A stretch of 64,000 nt of DNA from Fragum whitleyi. Lineage: Eukaryota > Mollusca > Bivalvia > Cardiida > Cardiidae. Location of the stretch: positions 868,001-932,000 of the forward strand of contig OX411556.1 in assembly GCA_948146395.1 (NCBI GenBank). The letters run 5' to 3'. This document shows positions 12,566-26,992 of this stretch, piece by piece (position 1 is the stretch's first letter; the number at the start of each line of letters is the position of its first letter). The translations under genes and the position numbers were made by a program. The notes beneath the pieces are model-generated. The model had not been told where the DNA came from, did no database searches, and worked only from the letters and a program-made list of their open reading frames with translations.

Positions 12566-15334
12566 TCGTCCCAAACACTCGCGTTCACTAGCTATGCATG
12601 TGCGCTTCAAATTGACACCGGTTTCGATGCCGTCTGATGCATCGTGCTGTGCGTTTATGCAGCATCCCTGACCCCTTGTTATTCGATTTAATAGTAATTA
12701 TTTAATCCTGATTTAATGTTAAATATTTTGGGTACCCATTTTTCGATCGACTGATGCGCCCATGCATTCATACCCACATCGTCCCAAACACGCGCGCTCA
12801 CTAGCTATGCATGTGCGCTTCAAATTGACACCGGTTTCGATGCCGTCTGATGCATCGTGCTGTGCGTTTATGCAGCATCCCTGACCCCTTGTTATTCGAT
12901 TTAATAGTAATTATTTAATCCTGATTTAATGTTAAATATTTTGGGTACCCATTTTTCGATCGACTGATGCGCCCATGCATTCATACCCACATCGCCCCAT
13001 ACACGCGCGTTCGCTAGCTATGCATGTGCGCTTCAAATTGACACCGGTTTCGATGCCGTCTGATGCATCCGTCTGTGCGTGTATGCACCATCCCTGACCC
13101 CTTGTTATTCGATTTAATAGTAATTGTTTAATCCTGATTTAATGTTTAATATTTTGGGTACCCATTTTTCGATCGACTGATGCGCCCATGCATTCATACC
13201 CACATCGCCCCAAACACGCGCGTTCGCTAGCTATGCATGTGCGCTTCAAATTGACACCGGTTTCGATGCCGTCTGATTCATCCGTCTGTTCGTTTATGCA
13301 GCATCCCTGACCCCTTGTTATTCGATTTAATAGTAATTATTTAATCCTGATTTATTGTTAAAAATTTTGGGTACCCATTTTTCGATCGACTGATGCGCCC
13401 ATGCATTCATACCTACATCGTCCCAAACACTCGCGTTCACTAGCTATGCATGTGCGCTTCAAATTGACACCGGTTTCGATGCCGTCTGATGCATCGTGCT
13501 GTGCGTTTATGCAGCATCCCTGACCCCTTGTTATTCGATTTAATAGTAATTATTTAATCCTGATTTAATGTTAAATATTTTGGGTACCCATTTTTCGATC
13601 GACTGATGCGCCCATGCATTCATACCCACATCGTCCCAAACACGCGCGTTCACTAGCTATGCATGTGCGCTTCAAATTGACACCGGTTTCGATGCCGTCT
13701 GATGCATCGTGCTGTGCGTTTATGCAGCATCCCTGACCCCTTGTTATTCGATTTAATAGTAATTATTTAATCCTGATTTAATGTTAAATATTTTGGGTAC
13801 CCATTTTTCGATCGACTGATGCGCCCATGCATTCATACCCACATCGCCCCAACCACGCGCGTTCGCTAGCTATGCATGTGCGCTTCAAATTGACACCGGT
13901 TTCGATGCCGTCTGATGCATCCGTCTGTGCGTTTATGCAGCATCCCTGACCCCTTGTTATTCGATTTAATAGTAATTATTTAATCCTGATTTAATGTTAA
14001 ATATTTTGGGTACCCATTTTTCGATCGACTGATGCGCCCATGCATTCATACCCACATCGTCCCAAACACTCGCGTTCGCTAGCTATGCATGTGCGCTTCA
14101 AATTGACACCGGTTTCGATGCCGTCTGATGCATCCGTCTGTGCGTTTATGCACCATCCCTGACCCCTTGTTATTCGATTTAATAGTAATTGTTTAATCCT
14201 GATTTAATGTTAAATATTTTGGGTACCCATTTTTCGATCGACTGATGCGCCCATGCATTCATACCCACATCGCCCCAAACACGCGCGTTCGCTAGCTATG
14301 CATGTGCGCTTCAAATTGACACCGGTTTCGATGCCGTCTGATGCATCCGTCTGTGCGTTTATGCAGCATCCCTGACCCCTTGTTATTCGATTTAATAGTA
14401 ATTATTGAATCCTGATTTAATGTTAAATATTTTGGGTACCCATTTTTCGATCGACTGATGCGCCCATGCATTCATACCTACATCGTCCCAAACACTAGCG
14501 TTCACTAGCTATGCATGTGCGCTTCAAATTGACACCGGTTTCGATGCCGTCTGATGCATCGTGCTGTGCGTTTATGCAGCATCCCTGACCCCTTGTTATT
14601 CGATTTAATAGTAATTATTTAATCCTGATTTAATGTTAAATATTTTGGGTACCCATTTTTCGATCGACTGATGCGCCCATGCATTCATACCCACATCGTC
14701 CCAAACACGCGCGTTCACTAGCTATGCATGTGCGCTTCAAATTGACACCGGTTTCGATGCCGTCTGATGCATCGTGCTGTGCGTTTATGCAGCATCCCTG
14801 ACCCCTTGTTATTCGATTTAATAGTAATTATTTAATCCTGATTTAATGTTAAATATTTTGGGTACCCATTTTTCGATCGACTGATGCGCCCATGCATTCA
14901 TACCCACATCGCCCCAAACACGCGCGTTCGCTAGCTATGCATGTGCGCTTCAAATTGACACCGGTTTCGATGCCGTCTAATGCATCCGTCTGTGCGTTTA
15001 TGCAGCATCCCTGACCCCTTGTTATTCGATTTAATAGTAATTATTTAATCCTGATTTAATGTTAAATATTTTGGGTACCCATTTTTCGATCGACTGATGC
15101 GCCCATGCATTCATACCCACATCGTCCCAAACACTCGCGTTCGCTAGCTATGCATGTGCGCTTCAAATTGACACCGGTTTCGATGCCGTCTAATGCATCC
15201 GTCTGTGCGTTTATGCACCATCCCTGACCCCTTGTTATTCGATTTAATAGTAATTATTTAATCCTGATTTAATGTTAAATATTTTGGGTACCCATTTTTC
15301 GATCGACTGATGCGAACATGCATTTATACCCACA
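12566..15334. repeat. 4/5-unit cyclic higher-order block
   Basis: A recognisable cycle starts at each cctacatcg: 12560, 13412 and 14477, so the first interval is 4 units (852) and the second 5 units (1065). Each cycle opens with an actcgcg (once actagcg)/ttcact/cgtgctg unit, then an A-type/cgtgctg unit, then C-type units, one of them or a neighbour carrying gcaccatcc (13085, 14150, 15216). The cycle length changed by one unit between rounds, the mark of unequal exchange. Confidence 0.75.
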
Positions 15335-18300
15335 TCGTCCCAAACACTCGCGTTCGCTAGCTATGCATGTGCGCTTCAAATTGACACCGGTTTCGATGCC
15401 GTCTGATGCATCCGTCTGTGCGTTTATGCAGCATCCCTGACCCCTTGTTATTCGATTTAATAGTAATTATTTAATCCTGATTTAATGTTAAATATTTTGG
15501 GTACCCATTTTTCGATCGACTGATGCGCCCATGCATTCATACCCACATCGCCCCAAACACGCGCGTTCGCTAGCTATGCATGTGCGCTTCAAATTGACAC
15601 CGGTTTCGATGCCGTCTGATGCATCCGTCTGTGCGTTTATGCAGCATCCCTGACCCCTTGTTATTCGATTTAATAGTAATTATTTAATCCTGATTTAATG
15701 TTAAATATTTTGGGTACCCATTTTTCGATCGACTGATGCGCCCATGCATTCATACCCACATCGCCCCAAACACAGGCGTTCGCTAGCTATGCTTGTGCGC
15801 TTCAAATTGACACCGGTTTCGATGCCGTCTGATGCATCCGTCTGTGCGTTTATGCAGCATCCCTGACCCCTTGTTATTCAATTTAATAGTAATTATTTAA
15901 TCCTGATTTAATGTTAAATATTTTGGGTACCCATTTTTCGATCGACTGATGCGCCCATGCATTCATACCCACATCGTCCCAAACACGCGCGTTCGCTAGC
16001 TATGCATGTGCGCTTCAAATTGACACCGGTTTCGATGCCGTCTGATGCATCCGTCTGTGCGTTTATGCAGCATCCCTGACCTCTTGTTATTCGATTTAAT
16101 AGTAATTATTTAATCCTGATTTAATGTTAAATATTTTGGGTACCCATTTTTCGATCGACTGATGCGCCCTTGCATTCATACCAACATCGCCTCAAACACT
16201 CGCGTTCACTAGCTATGCATGTGGGCTTCAAATTGACACCGGTTTCGATGCCGTCTGATGCATCCGTCTGTGCGTTTATGCAGCATCCCTGACCCCTTGT
16301 TATTCGATTTAATAGTAATTATTTAATCCTGATTAAATGTTAAATATTTTGGGTACCCATTTTTCGATCGACTGATGCGCCCTTGCATTCATACCAACAT
16401 CGCCTCAAACACTCGCGTTCACTAGCTATGCATGTGCGCTTCAAATTGACACCGGTTTCGATGCCGTCTGATGCATCGTGCTGTGCGTTTATGCAGCATC
16501 CCTGACCCCTTGTTATTCGATTTAATAGTAATTATTTAATCCTGATTTAATATTAAATATTTTGGGTACCCATTTTTCGATCGACTGATGCGCCCATGCA
16601 TTCATACCCACATCGTCCCAAACACGCGCGTTCACTAGCTATGCATGTGCGCTTCAAATTGACACCGGTTTCGATGCCGTCTGATGCATCCGTCTGTGCG
16701 TTTATGCACCATCCCTGACCCCTTGTTATTCGATTAAATAGTAATTGTTTAATCCTGATTTAATGTTAAATATTTTGGGTACCCATTTTTCGATCGACTG
16801 ATGCGCCCATGCATTCATACCCACATCGCCCCAAACACGCGCGTTCGCTAGCTATGCATGTGCGCTTCAAATTGACACCGGTTTCGATGCCGTCTGATGC
16901 ATCCGTCTGTGCGTTTATGCAGCATCCCTGACCCCTTGTTATTCGATTTAATAGTAATTGTTTAATCCTGATTTAATGTTAAATATTTTGGGTACCCATT
17001 TTTCGATCGACTGATGCGCCCATGCATTCATACCTACATCGTCCCAAACACTCGCGTTCACTAGCTATGCATGTGCGCTTCAAATTGACACCGGTTTCGA
17101 TGCCGTCTGATGCATCGTGCTGTGCGTTTATGCAGCATCCCTGACCCCTTGTTATTCGATTTAATAGTAATTATTTAATCCTGATTTAATGTTAAATATT
17201 TTGGGTACCCATTTTTCGATCGACTGATGCGCCAATGCATTCATACCCACATCGTCCCAAACACGCGCGTTCACTAGCTATGCATGTGCGCTTCAAATTG
17301 ACACCGGTTTCGATGCCGTCTGATGCATCGTGCTGTGCGTTTATGCAGCATCCCTGACCCCTTGTTATTCGATTTAATAGTAATTATTTAATCCTGATTT
17401 AATGTTCAATATTTTGGGTACCCATTTTTCGATCGACTGATGCGCCCATGCATTCATACCCACATCGTCCCAAACACGCGCGTTCACTAGCTATGCATGT
17501 GCGCTTCAAATTGACACCGGTTTCGATGCCGTCTGATGCATCGTGCTGTGCGTTTATGCAGCATCCCTGACCCCTTGTTATTCGATTTAATAGTAATTAT
17601 TTAATCCTGATTTAATGTTAAATATTTTGGGTACCCATTTTTCGATCGACTGATGCGCCCATGCATTCATACCCACATCGCCCCAAACACGCGCGTTCGC
17701 TAGCTATGCATGTGCGCTTCAAATTGACACCGGTTTCAATGCCGTCTGATGCATCCGTCTGTGCGTTTATGCAGCATCCCTGACCCCTTGTTATTCAATT
17801 TAATATTAATTATTTAATCCTGATTTAATGTTAAATATTTTGGGTACCCATTTTTCGATCGACTGATGCGCCCATGCATTCATACCCACATCGTCCCAAA
17901 CACTCGCGTTCGCTAGCTATGCATGTGCGCTTCAAATTGACACCGGTTTCGATGCCGTCTGATGCATCCGTCTGTGCGTTTATGCAGCATCCCTGACCCC
18001 TTGTTATTAGATTTAATAGTAATTATTTAATCCTGATTTAATGTTAAATATTTTGGGTACCCATTTTTCGATCGACTGATGCGCCCATGCATTCATACCC
18101 ACATCGCCCCAAACACGCGCGTTCGCTAGCTATGCATGTGAGCTTCAAATTGACACCGGTTTCGATGCCGTCTGATGCATCCGTCTGTGCGTTTATGCAG
18201 CATCCCTGACCCCTTGTTATTCGATTTAATAGTAATTATTTAATCCTGATTTAATGTTAAATATTTTGGGTACCCATTTTTCGATCGACTGATGCGCCCT

Positions 18301-18529
18301 TGCATTCATACCAACATCGCCCCAAACACAGGCGTTCGCTAGCTATGCATGTGCGCTTCAAATTGACACCGGTTTCGATGCCGTCTGATCCATCCGTCTG
18401 TGCGTTTATGCAGCATCCCTGACCCCTTGTTATTCAATTTAATAGTAATTATTTAATCCTGATTTAATGTTAAATATTTTGGGTACCCATTTTTCGATCG
18501 ACTGATGCGCCCATGCATTCATACCTACA
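14057..18529. repeat. 12-unit (2556 bp) offset repeat
   Basis: Markers recur 2556 apart: gcaccatcc plus attgttt (14150 and 16706), cctacat (14477 and 17033) and cacaggcg (15771 and 18327). The cacaggcg marker is also at 11511, 20 units before 15771. The order of unit types is similar but not identical, so there were later changes inside the block. Confidence 0.65.
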
Positions 18530-19381
18530 TCGTCCCAAACACTCGCGTTCGCTAGCTATGCATGTGCGCTTCAAATTGACACCGGTTTCGATGCCGTCTG
18601 ATGCATCCGTCTGTGCGTTTATGCAGCATCCCTGACCTCTTGTTATTCGATTTAATAGTAATTATTTAATCCTGATTTAATGTTAAATATTTTGGGTACC
18701 CATTTTTCGATCGACTGATGCGCCCATGCATTCATACCCACATCGTCCCAAACACTCGCGTTCGCTAGCTATGCATGTGCGCTTCAAATTGACACCGGTT
18801 TCGATGCCGTCTGATGCATCCGTCTGTGCGTTTATGCAGCATTCCTGACCCCTTGTTATTCGATTTAATAGTAATTATTTAATCCTGATTTAATGTTAAA
18901 TATTTTGGGTACCCATTTTTCGATCGACTGATGCGCCCATGCATTCATACCCACATCGTCCCAAACACTCGCGTTCGCTAGCTATGCATGTGTGCTTCAA
19001 ATTGACACCGGTTTCGATGCCGTCTGATGCATCCGTCTGTGCGTTTATGCAGCATCCCTGACCCCTTGTTATTCGATTTAATAGTAATTATTTAATCCTG
19101 ATTTAATGTTAAATATTTTGGGTACCCATTTTTCGATCGACTGATGCGCCCATGCATTCATACCCACATCGTCCCAAACACGCGCGTTCACTATCTATGC
19201 ATGTGCGCTTCAAATTGACACCGGTTTCGATGCCGTCTGATGCATCGTGCTGTGCGTTTATGCAGCATCCCTGACCCCTTGTTATTCGATTTAATAGTAA
19301 TTATTTAATTCTGATTTAATGTTAAATATTTTGGGTACCCATTTTTCGATCGACTGATGCGCCCATGCATTCATACCCACA

Positions 19382-21298
19382 TCGTCCCAAACACTCGCGT
19401 TCGCTAGCTATGCATGTGCGCTTCAAATTGACACCGGTTTCGATGCCGTCTGATGCATCCGTCTGTGCGTTTATGCAGCATCCCTGACCCCTTGTTATTC
19501 GATTTAATAGTAATTATTTAATCCTGATTTAATGTTAAATATTTTGGGTACCCATTTTTCGATCGACTGATGCGCCCATGCATTCATACCCACATCGTCC
19601 CAAACACGCGCGTTCACTAGCTATGCATGTGCGCTTCAAATTGACACCGGTTTCGATGCCGTCTGATGCATCCGTCTGTGCGTTTATGCAGCATCCCTGA
19701 CCCCTTGTTATTCGATTTAATAGTAATTATTTAATCCTGATTTAATGTTAAATATTTTGGGTACCCATTTTTCGATCGACTGATGCGCCCATGCATTCAT
19801 ACCCACATCGTCCCAAACACTCGCGTTCGCTAGCTATGCATGTGCGCTTCAAATTGACACCGGTTTCGATGCCGTCTGATGCATCCGTCTCTGCGTTTAT
19901 GCAGCATCCCTGACCCCTTGTTATTCGATTTAATAGTAATTATTTAATCCTGATTTAATGTTAAATATTTTGGGTACCCATTTTTCGATCGACTGATGCG
20001 CCCATGCATTCATACCCACATCGTCCCAAACACTCGCGTTCGCTAGCTATGCATGTGCGCTTCAAATTGACACCGGTTTCGATGCCGTCTGATGCATCCG
20101 TCTGTGCGTTTATGCAGCATCCCTGACCCCTTGTTATTCGATTTAATAGTAATTATTTAATCCTGATTTAATGTTAAATATTTTGGGTACCCATTTTTCG
20201 ATCGACTGATGCGCCCATGCATTCATACCCACATCGTCCGAAACACTCGCGTTCGCTAGCTATGCATGTGCGCCTTAAATTGACACCGGTTTCGATGCCG
20301 TCTGATGCATCCGTCTGTGCGTTTATGCAGCATCCCTGACCCCTTGTTATTTGATTTAATAGTAATTATTTAATTCTGATTTAATGTTAAATATTTTGGG
20401 TACCCATTTTTCGATCGACTGATGCGCCCATGCATTCATACCCACATCGTCCCAAACACGCGCGTTCGCTAGCTATGCATGTGCGCTTCAAATTGACACC
20501 GGTTTCGATGCCGTCTGATGCATCCGTCTGTGCGTTTATGCACCATCCCTGACCCCTTGTTATTCGATTTAATAGTAATTATTTAATCCTGATTTAATGT
20601 TAAATATTTTGGGTACCCATTTTTCGATCGACTGATGCGCCCATGCATTCATACCCACATCGTCCGAAACACTCGCGTTCACTAGCTATGCATGTGCGCT
20701 TCAAATTGACACCGGTTTCGATGCCGTCTGATGCATCCGTCTGTGCGTTTATGCAGCATCCCTGACCCCTTGTTATTCGATTTAATAGTAATTATTTAAT
20801 CCTGATTTAATGTTAAATATTTTGGGTACCCATTTTTCGATCGACTGATGCGCCCATGCATTTATACCCACATCGTCCCAAACACTCGCGTTCGCTAACT
20901 ATGCATGTGCGCTTCAAATTGACACCGGTTTCGATGCCGTCTGATGCATCCGTCTGTGCGTTTATGCAGCATCCCTGACCCCTTGTTATTCGATTTAATA
21001 GTAATTATTTAATCCTGATTTAATGTTAAATATTTTGGGTACCCATTTTTCGATCGACTGATGCGCCCATGCATTCATACCCACATCGTCCCAAACACTC
21101 GCGTTCGCTAGCTATGCATCTGCGCTTCAAATTGACACCGGTTTCGATGCCGTCTGATACATCCGTCTGTGCGTTTTTGCAGCATCCCTGACCCCTTGTT
21201 ATTCGATATAATAGTAATTATTTAATCCTGATTTAATGTTAAATATTTTGGGTACCCATTTTTCGATCGACTGATGCGCCCATGCATTCATACCCACA
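19382..21298. repeat. Array segment of mostly T-type units
   Basis: Nine ordinary units, mostly of the cgtccc/actcgcg/ttcgct kind, with scattered single changes such as tcgtccgaaac at about 20236 and 20661 and gcaccatcc near 20541. I see no long higher-order pattern here. Confidence 0.6.
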
Positions 21299-21512
21299 TC
21301 GTCCCAAACACGCGCGTTCACTAGCTATGCATGTGCGCTTCAAATTGACACCGGTTTCGATGCCGTCTGATGCATCCGTGCTGTGCGTTTATGCAGCATC
21401 CCTGACCCCTTGTTATTCGATTTAATAGTAATTATTTAATCCTGATTTAATGTTAAATATTTTGGGTACCCATTTTTCGATCGACTGATGCGCCCATGCA
21501 TTCATACCCACA
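21299..21512. repeat. 214 bp hybrid monomer (gcatccgtgctgtgcg)
   Basis: This A-type unit has one extra base because it reads ccgtgctg near 21376, combining the ccg of the common form with the gctg of the cgtgctg form. It is the only such unit seen. It could be an intermediate between the two forms or a recombinant. Confidence 0.85.
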
Positions 21513-22306
21513 TCGCCCCAAACACGCGCGTTCGCTAGCTATGTATGTGCGCTTCAAATTGACACCGGTTTCGATGCCGTCTGATGCATCCGTCTGTGCG
21601 TTTATGCAGCATCCCTGACCCCTTGTTATTCGATTTAATAGTAATTATTTAATCCTGATTTAATGTTAAATATTTTGGGTACCCATTTTTCGATCGACTG
21701 ATGCGCCCATGCATTCATACCCACATCGTCCCAAACACTCGCGTTCGCTAGCTATGCATGTGCGCTTCAAATTGACACCGGTTTCGATGCCGTCTGATGC
21801 ATCCGTCTGTGCGTTTATGCAGCATCCCTGACCCCTTGTTATTCGATTTAATAGTAATTATTTAATCCTGATTTAATGTTAAATATTTTGGGTACCCATT
21901 TTTCGATCGACTGATGCGCCCATGCATTCATACCCACATCGTCCCAAACACTCGCGTTCGCTAGCTATGCATGTGCGCTTCAAATTGACACCGGTTTCGA
22001 TGCCGTCTGATGCATCCGTCTGTGCGTTTATGCAGCATCCCTGACCCCTTGTTATTCGATTTAATAGTAATTATTTAATCCTGATTTAATGTTAAATATT
22101 TTGGGTACCCATTTTTCGATCGACTGATGCGCCCATGCATTCATACCCACATCGTCCCAAACACGCGCGTTCACTAGCTATGCATGTGCGCTTCAAATTG
22201 ACACCGGTTTCGATGCCGTCTGATGCATCCGTCTGTGCGTTTATGCAGCATCCCTGACCCCTTGTTATTCGATTTAATAGTAATTCTTTAATCCTGATTT
22301 AATGTA

Positions 22307-24649
22307 AAATATTTTGGGTACCCATTTTTCGATCGACTGATGCGCCCATGCATTCATACCCACATTGCCCCAAACACGCGCGTTCGCTAGCTATGCATGT
22401 GCGCTTCAAATTGACACCGGTTTCGATGCCGTCTGATGCATCTGTCTGTGCGTTTATGCAGCATCCCTGACCCCTTGTTATTCGATTTAATAGTAATTAT
22501 TTAATCCTGATTTAATGTTAAATATTTTGGGTACCCATTTTTCGATCGACTGATGCGCCCATGCATTCATACCCACATCGCCCCAAACACGCGCGTTCGC
22601 TAGCTATGCATGTGCGCTTCAAATTGACACCGGTTTCGATGCCGTCTGATGCATCCGTCTGTGCGTTTATGCAGCATCCCTGACCCCTTGTTATTCGATT
22701 TAATAGTAATTATCTAATCCTGATTTAATGTTAAATATTTTGGATACCCATTTTTCGATCGACTGATGCGCCCATGCATTCATACGCACATCGTCCCAAA
22801 CACTCGCGTTCGCTATCTATGCATGTGCGCTTCAAATTGACACCGGTTTCGATGCCGTCTGATGCATCCGTCTGTGCGTTTATGCAGCATCCCTGACCCC
22901 TTGTTATTCGATTTAATAGTAATTATTTAATCCTGATTTAATGTTAAATATTTTGGGTACCCATTTTTCGATCGACTGATGCGCCCATGCATTCATACCC
23001 ACATCGTCCCAAACACGCGCGTTCACTAGCTATGCATGTGCGCTTCAAATTGACACCGGTTTCGATGCCGTCTGATGCATCCGTCTGTGCGTTTATGCAG
23101 CATCCCTGACCCCTTGTTATTCGATTTAATAGTAATTATTTAATCCTGATTTAATGTTAAATATTTTGGGTACCCATTTTTCGATCGACTGATGCGCCCA
23201 TGCATTCATACCCACATCGCCCCAAACACGCGCGTTCGCTAGCTATGTATGTGCGCTTTAAATTGACACCGGTTTCGATGCCGTCTGATGCATCCATCTG
23301 TGCGTTTATGCAGCATCCCTGACCCCTTGTTATTCGATTTAATAGTAATTATTTAATCCTGATTTAATGTTAAATATTTTGGGTACCCATTTTTCGATCG
23401 ACTGATGCGCCCATGCATTCATACCCACATCGTCCCAAAAACTCGCGTTCGCTAGCTATGCATGTGCGCTTCAAATTGACACCGGTTTCGATGCCGTCTG
23501 ATGCATCCGTCTGTGCGTTTATGCAGCATCCCTGACCCCTTGTTATTCGATTTAATAGTAATTATTTAATCCTGATTTAATGTTAAATATTTTGGGTACC
23601 CATTTTTCGATCGACTGATGCGCCCATGCATTCATACCCACATCGTCCCAAACACTCGCGTTCGCTAGCTATGCATGTGCGCTTCAAATTGACACCGGTT
23701 TCGATGCCGTCTGATGCATCCGTCTGTGCGTTTATGCAGCATCCCTGACCCCTTGTTATTCGATTTAATAGTAATTATTTAATCCTGATTTAATGTTAAA
23801 TATTTTGGGTACCCATTTTTCGATCGACTGATGCGCCCATGCATTCATACCCACATCGTCCCAAACACGCGCGTTCACTAGCTATGCATGTGTGCTTCAA
23901 ATTGACACCGGTTTCGATGCCGTCTGATGCATCCGTCTGTGCGTTTATGCAGCATCCCTGACCCCTTGTTATTCGATTTAATAGTAATTCTTTAATCCTG
24001 ATTTAATGTAAAATATTTTGGGTACCCATTTTTCGATCGACTGATGCGCCCATGCATTCATACCCACATCGACCCAAACACGCGCGTTCGCTAGCTATGC
24101 ATGTGCGCTTCAAATTGACACCGGTTTCGATGCCGTCTGATGCATCCATCTGTGCGTTTATGCAGCATCCCTGACCCCTTGTTATTCGATTTAATAGTAA
24201 TTATTTAATCCTGATTTAATGTTAAATATTTTGGGTACCCATTTTTCGATCGACTGATGCGCCCATGGATTCATACCCACATCGCCCCAAACACGCGCGT
24301 TCGCTAGCTATGCATGTGCGCTTCAAATTGACACCGGTTTCGATGCCGTCTGATGCATCCGTCTGTGCGTTTATGCAGCATCCCTGACCCCTTGTTATTC
24401 GATTTAATAGTAATTATTTAATCCTGATTTAATGTTAAATATTTTGGGTACCAATTTTTCGATCGACTGATGCGCCCATGCATTCATACCCATATCGTCC
24501 CAAACACTCGCGTTCGCTAGCTATGCATGTGCGCTTCAAATTGACACCGGTTTCGATGCCGTCTGATGCATCCGTCTGTGCGTTTATGCAGCATCCCTGA
24601 CCCCTTGTTATTCGATTTAAAAGTAATTATTTAATCCTGATTTAATGTT
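22307..24649. repeat. 11-unit tandem duplication, copy A (2343 bp)
   Basis: Every rare variant of this block returns exactly 2343 bases later: cacattg (22361 to 24704), catctgtctg, attatcta with ggatacc, tacgcac, ctatctatgc, agctatgtat (23241 to 25584), ccaaaaactc, attcttta with gtaaaat, cgaccc, atggattc, gtaccaattt, catatcg and taaaag (24618 to 26961). I saw two substitutions between copies. The left edge lies between 22307 and 22366. Confidence 0.95.
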
Positions 24650-26992
24650 AAATATTTTGGGTACCCATTTTTCGATCGACTGATGCGCCCATGCATTCAT
24701 ACCCACATTGCCCCAAACACGCGCGTTCGCTAGCTATGCATGTGCGCTTCAAATTGACACCGGTTTCGATGCCGTCTGATGCATCTGTCTGTGCGTTTAT
24801 GCAGCATCCCTGACCCCTTGTTATTCGATTTAATAGTAATTATTTAATCCTGATTTAATGTTAAATATTTTGGGTACCCATTTTTCGATCGACTGATGCG
24901 CCCATGCATTCATACCCACATCGCCCCAAACACGCGCGTTCGCTAGCTATGCATGTGCGCTTCAAATTGACACCGGTTTCGATGCCGTCTGATGCATCCG
25001 TCTGTGCGTTTATGCAGCATCCCTGACCCCTTGTTATTCGATTTAATAGTAATTATCTAATCCTGATTTAATGTTAAATATTTTGGATACCCATTTTTCG
25101 ATCGACTGATGCGCCCATGCATTCATACGCACATCGTCCCAAACACTCGCGTTCGCTATCTATGCATGTGCGCTTCAAATTGACACCGGTTTCGATGCCG
25201 TCTGATGCATCCGTCTGTGCGTTTATGCAGCATCCCTGACCCCTTGTTATTCGATTTAATAGTAATTATTTAATCCTGATTTAATGTTAAATATTTTGGG
25301 TACCCTTTTTTCGATCGACTGATGCGCCCATGCATTCATACCCACATCGTCCCAAACACGCGCGTTCACTAGCTATGCATGTGCGCTTCAAATTGACACC
25401 GGTTTCGATGCCGTCTGATGCATCCGTCTGTGCGTTTATGCAGCATCCCTGACCCCTTGTTATTCGATTTAATAGTAATTATTTAATCCTGATTTAATGT
25501 TAAATATTTTGGGTACCCATTTTTCGATCGACTGATGCGCCCATGCATTCATACCCACATCGCCCCAAACACGCGCGTTCGCTAGCTATGTATGTGCGCT
25601 TTAAATTGACACCGGTTTCGATGCCGTCTGATGCATCCGTCTGTGCGTTTATGCAGCATCCCTGACCCCTTGTTATTCGATTTAATAGTAATTATTTAAT
25701 CCTGATTTAATGTTAAATATTTTGGGTACCCATTTTTCGATCGACTGATGCGCCCATGCATTCATACCCACATCGTCCCAAAAACTCGCGTTCGCTAGCT
25801 ATGCATGTGCGCTTCAAATTGACACCGGTTTCGATGCCGTCTGATGCATCCGTCTGTGCGTTTATGCAGCATCCCTGACCCCTTGTTATTCGATTTAATA
25901 GTAATTATTTAATCCTGATTTAATGTTAAATATTTTGGGTACCCATTTTTCGATCGACTGATGCGCCCATGCATTCATACCCACATCGTCCCAAACACTC
26001 GCGTTCGCTAGCTATGCATGTGCGCTTCAAATTGACACCGGTTTCGATGCCGTCTGATGCATCCGTCTGTGCGTTTATGCAGCATCCCTGACCCCTTGTT
26101 ATTCGATTTAATAGTAATTATTTAATCCTGATTTAATGTTAAATATTTTGGGTACCCATTTTTCGATCGACTGATGCGCCCATGCATTCATACCCACATC
26201 GTCCCAAACACGCGCGTTCACTAGCTATGCATGTGTGCTTCAAATTGACACCGGTTTCGATGCCGTCTGATGCATCCGTCTGTGCGTTTATGCAGCATCC
26301 CTGACCCCTTGTTATTCGATTTAATAGTAATTCTTTAATCCTGATTTAATGTAAAATATTTTGGGTACCCATTTTTCGATCGACTGATGCGCCCATGCAT
26401 TCATACCCACATCGACCCAAACACGCGCGTTCGCTAGCTATGCATGTGCGCTTCAAATTGACACCGGTTTCGATGCCGTCTGATGCATCCATCTGTGCGT
26501 TTATGCAGCATCCCTGACCCCTTGTTATTCGATTTAATAGTAATTATTTAATCCTGATTTAATGTTAAATATTTTGGGTACCCATTTTTCGATCGACTGA
26601 TGCGCCCATGGATTCATACCCACATCGCCCCAAACACGCGCGTTCGCTAGCTATGCATGTGCGCTTCAAATTGACACCGGTTTCGATGCCGTCTGATGCA
26701 TCCGTCTGTGCGTTTATGCAGCATCCCTGACCCCTTGTTATTCGATTTAATAGTAATTATTTAATCCTGATTTAATGTTAAATATTTTGGGTACCAATTT
26801 TTCGATCGACTGATGCGCCCATGCATTCATACCCATATCGTCCCAAACACTCGCGTTCGCTAGCTATGCATGTGCGCTTCAAATTGACACCGGTTTCGAT
26901 GCCGTCTGATGCATCCGTCTGTGCGTTTATGCAGCATCCCTGACCCCTTGTTATTCGATTTAAAAGTAATTATTTAATCCTGATTTAATGTT
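24650..26992. repeat. 11-unit tandem duplication, copy B (2343 bp)
   Basis: Direct tandem partner of 22307-24649. Differences seen are taccctttttt at about 25302, where copy A has tacccattttt, and catccgtctg at about 25635, where copy A has catccatctg (about 23292). Two changes in 2343 bases is about 99.9% identity, so the event is recent, or this is an assembly duplication. The right edge lies between 26967 and 27048. Confidence 0.95.

Larger units (their letters stand above)
2983..19381. repeat. Array zone carrying the cgtgctg variant
   Basis: Units here frequently read gcatcgtgctgtgcg in place of gcatccgtctgtgcg (monomer positions 74-88). The first case is in the unit at 2983, the last in the unit at 19169. 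It mostly travels with the A-type start (cgtccc, acgcgcg, ttcact), but also appears with actcgcg/ttcact (12566, 13418, 14483, 17039). I see no exact copy elsewhere in the window. The zone is interspersed with ordinary units. Confidence 0.85.
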
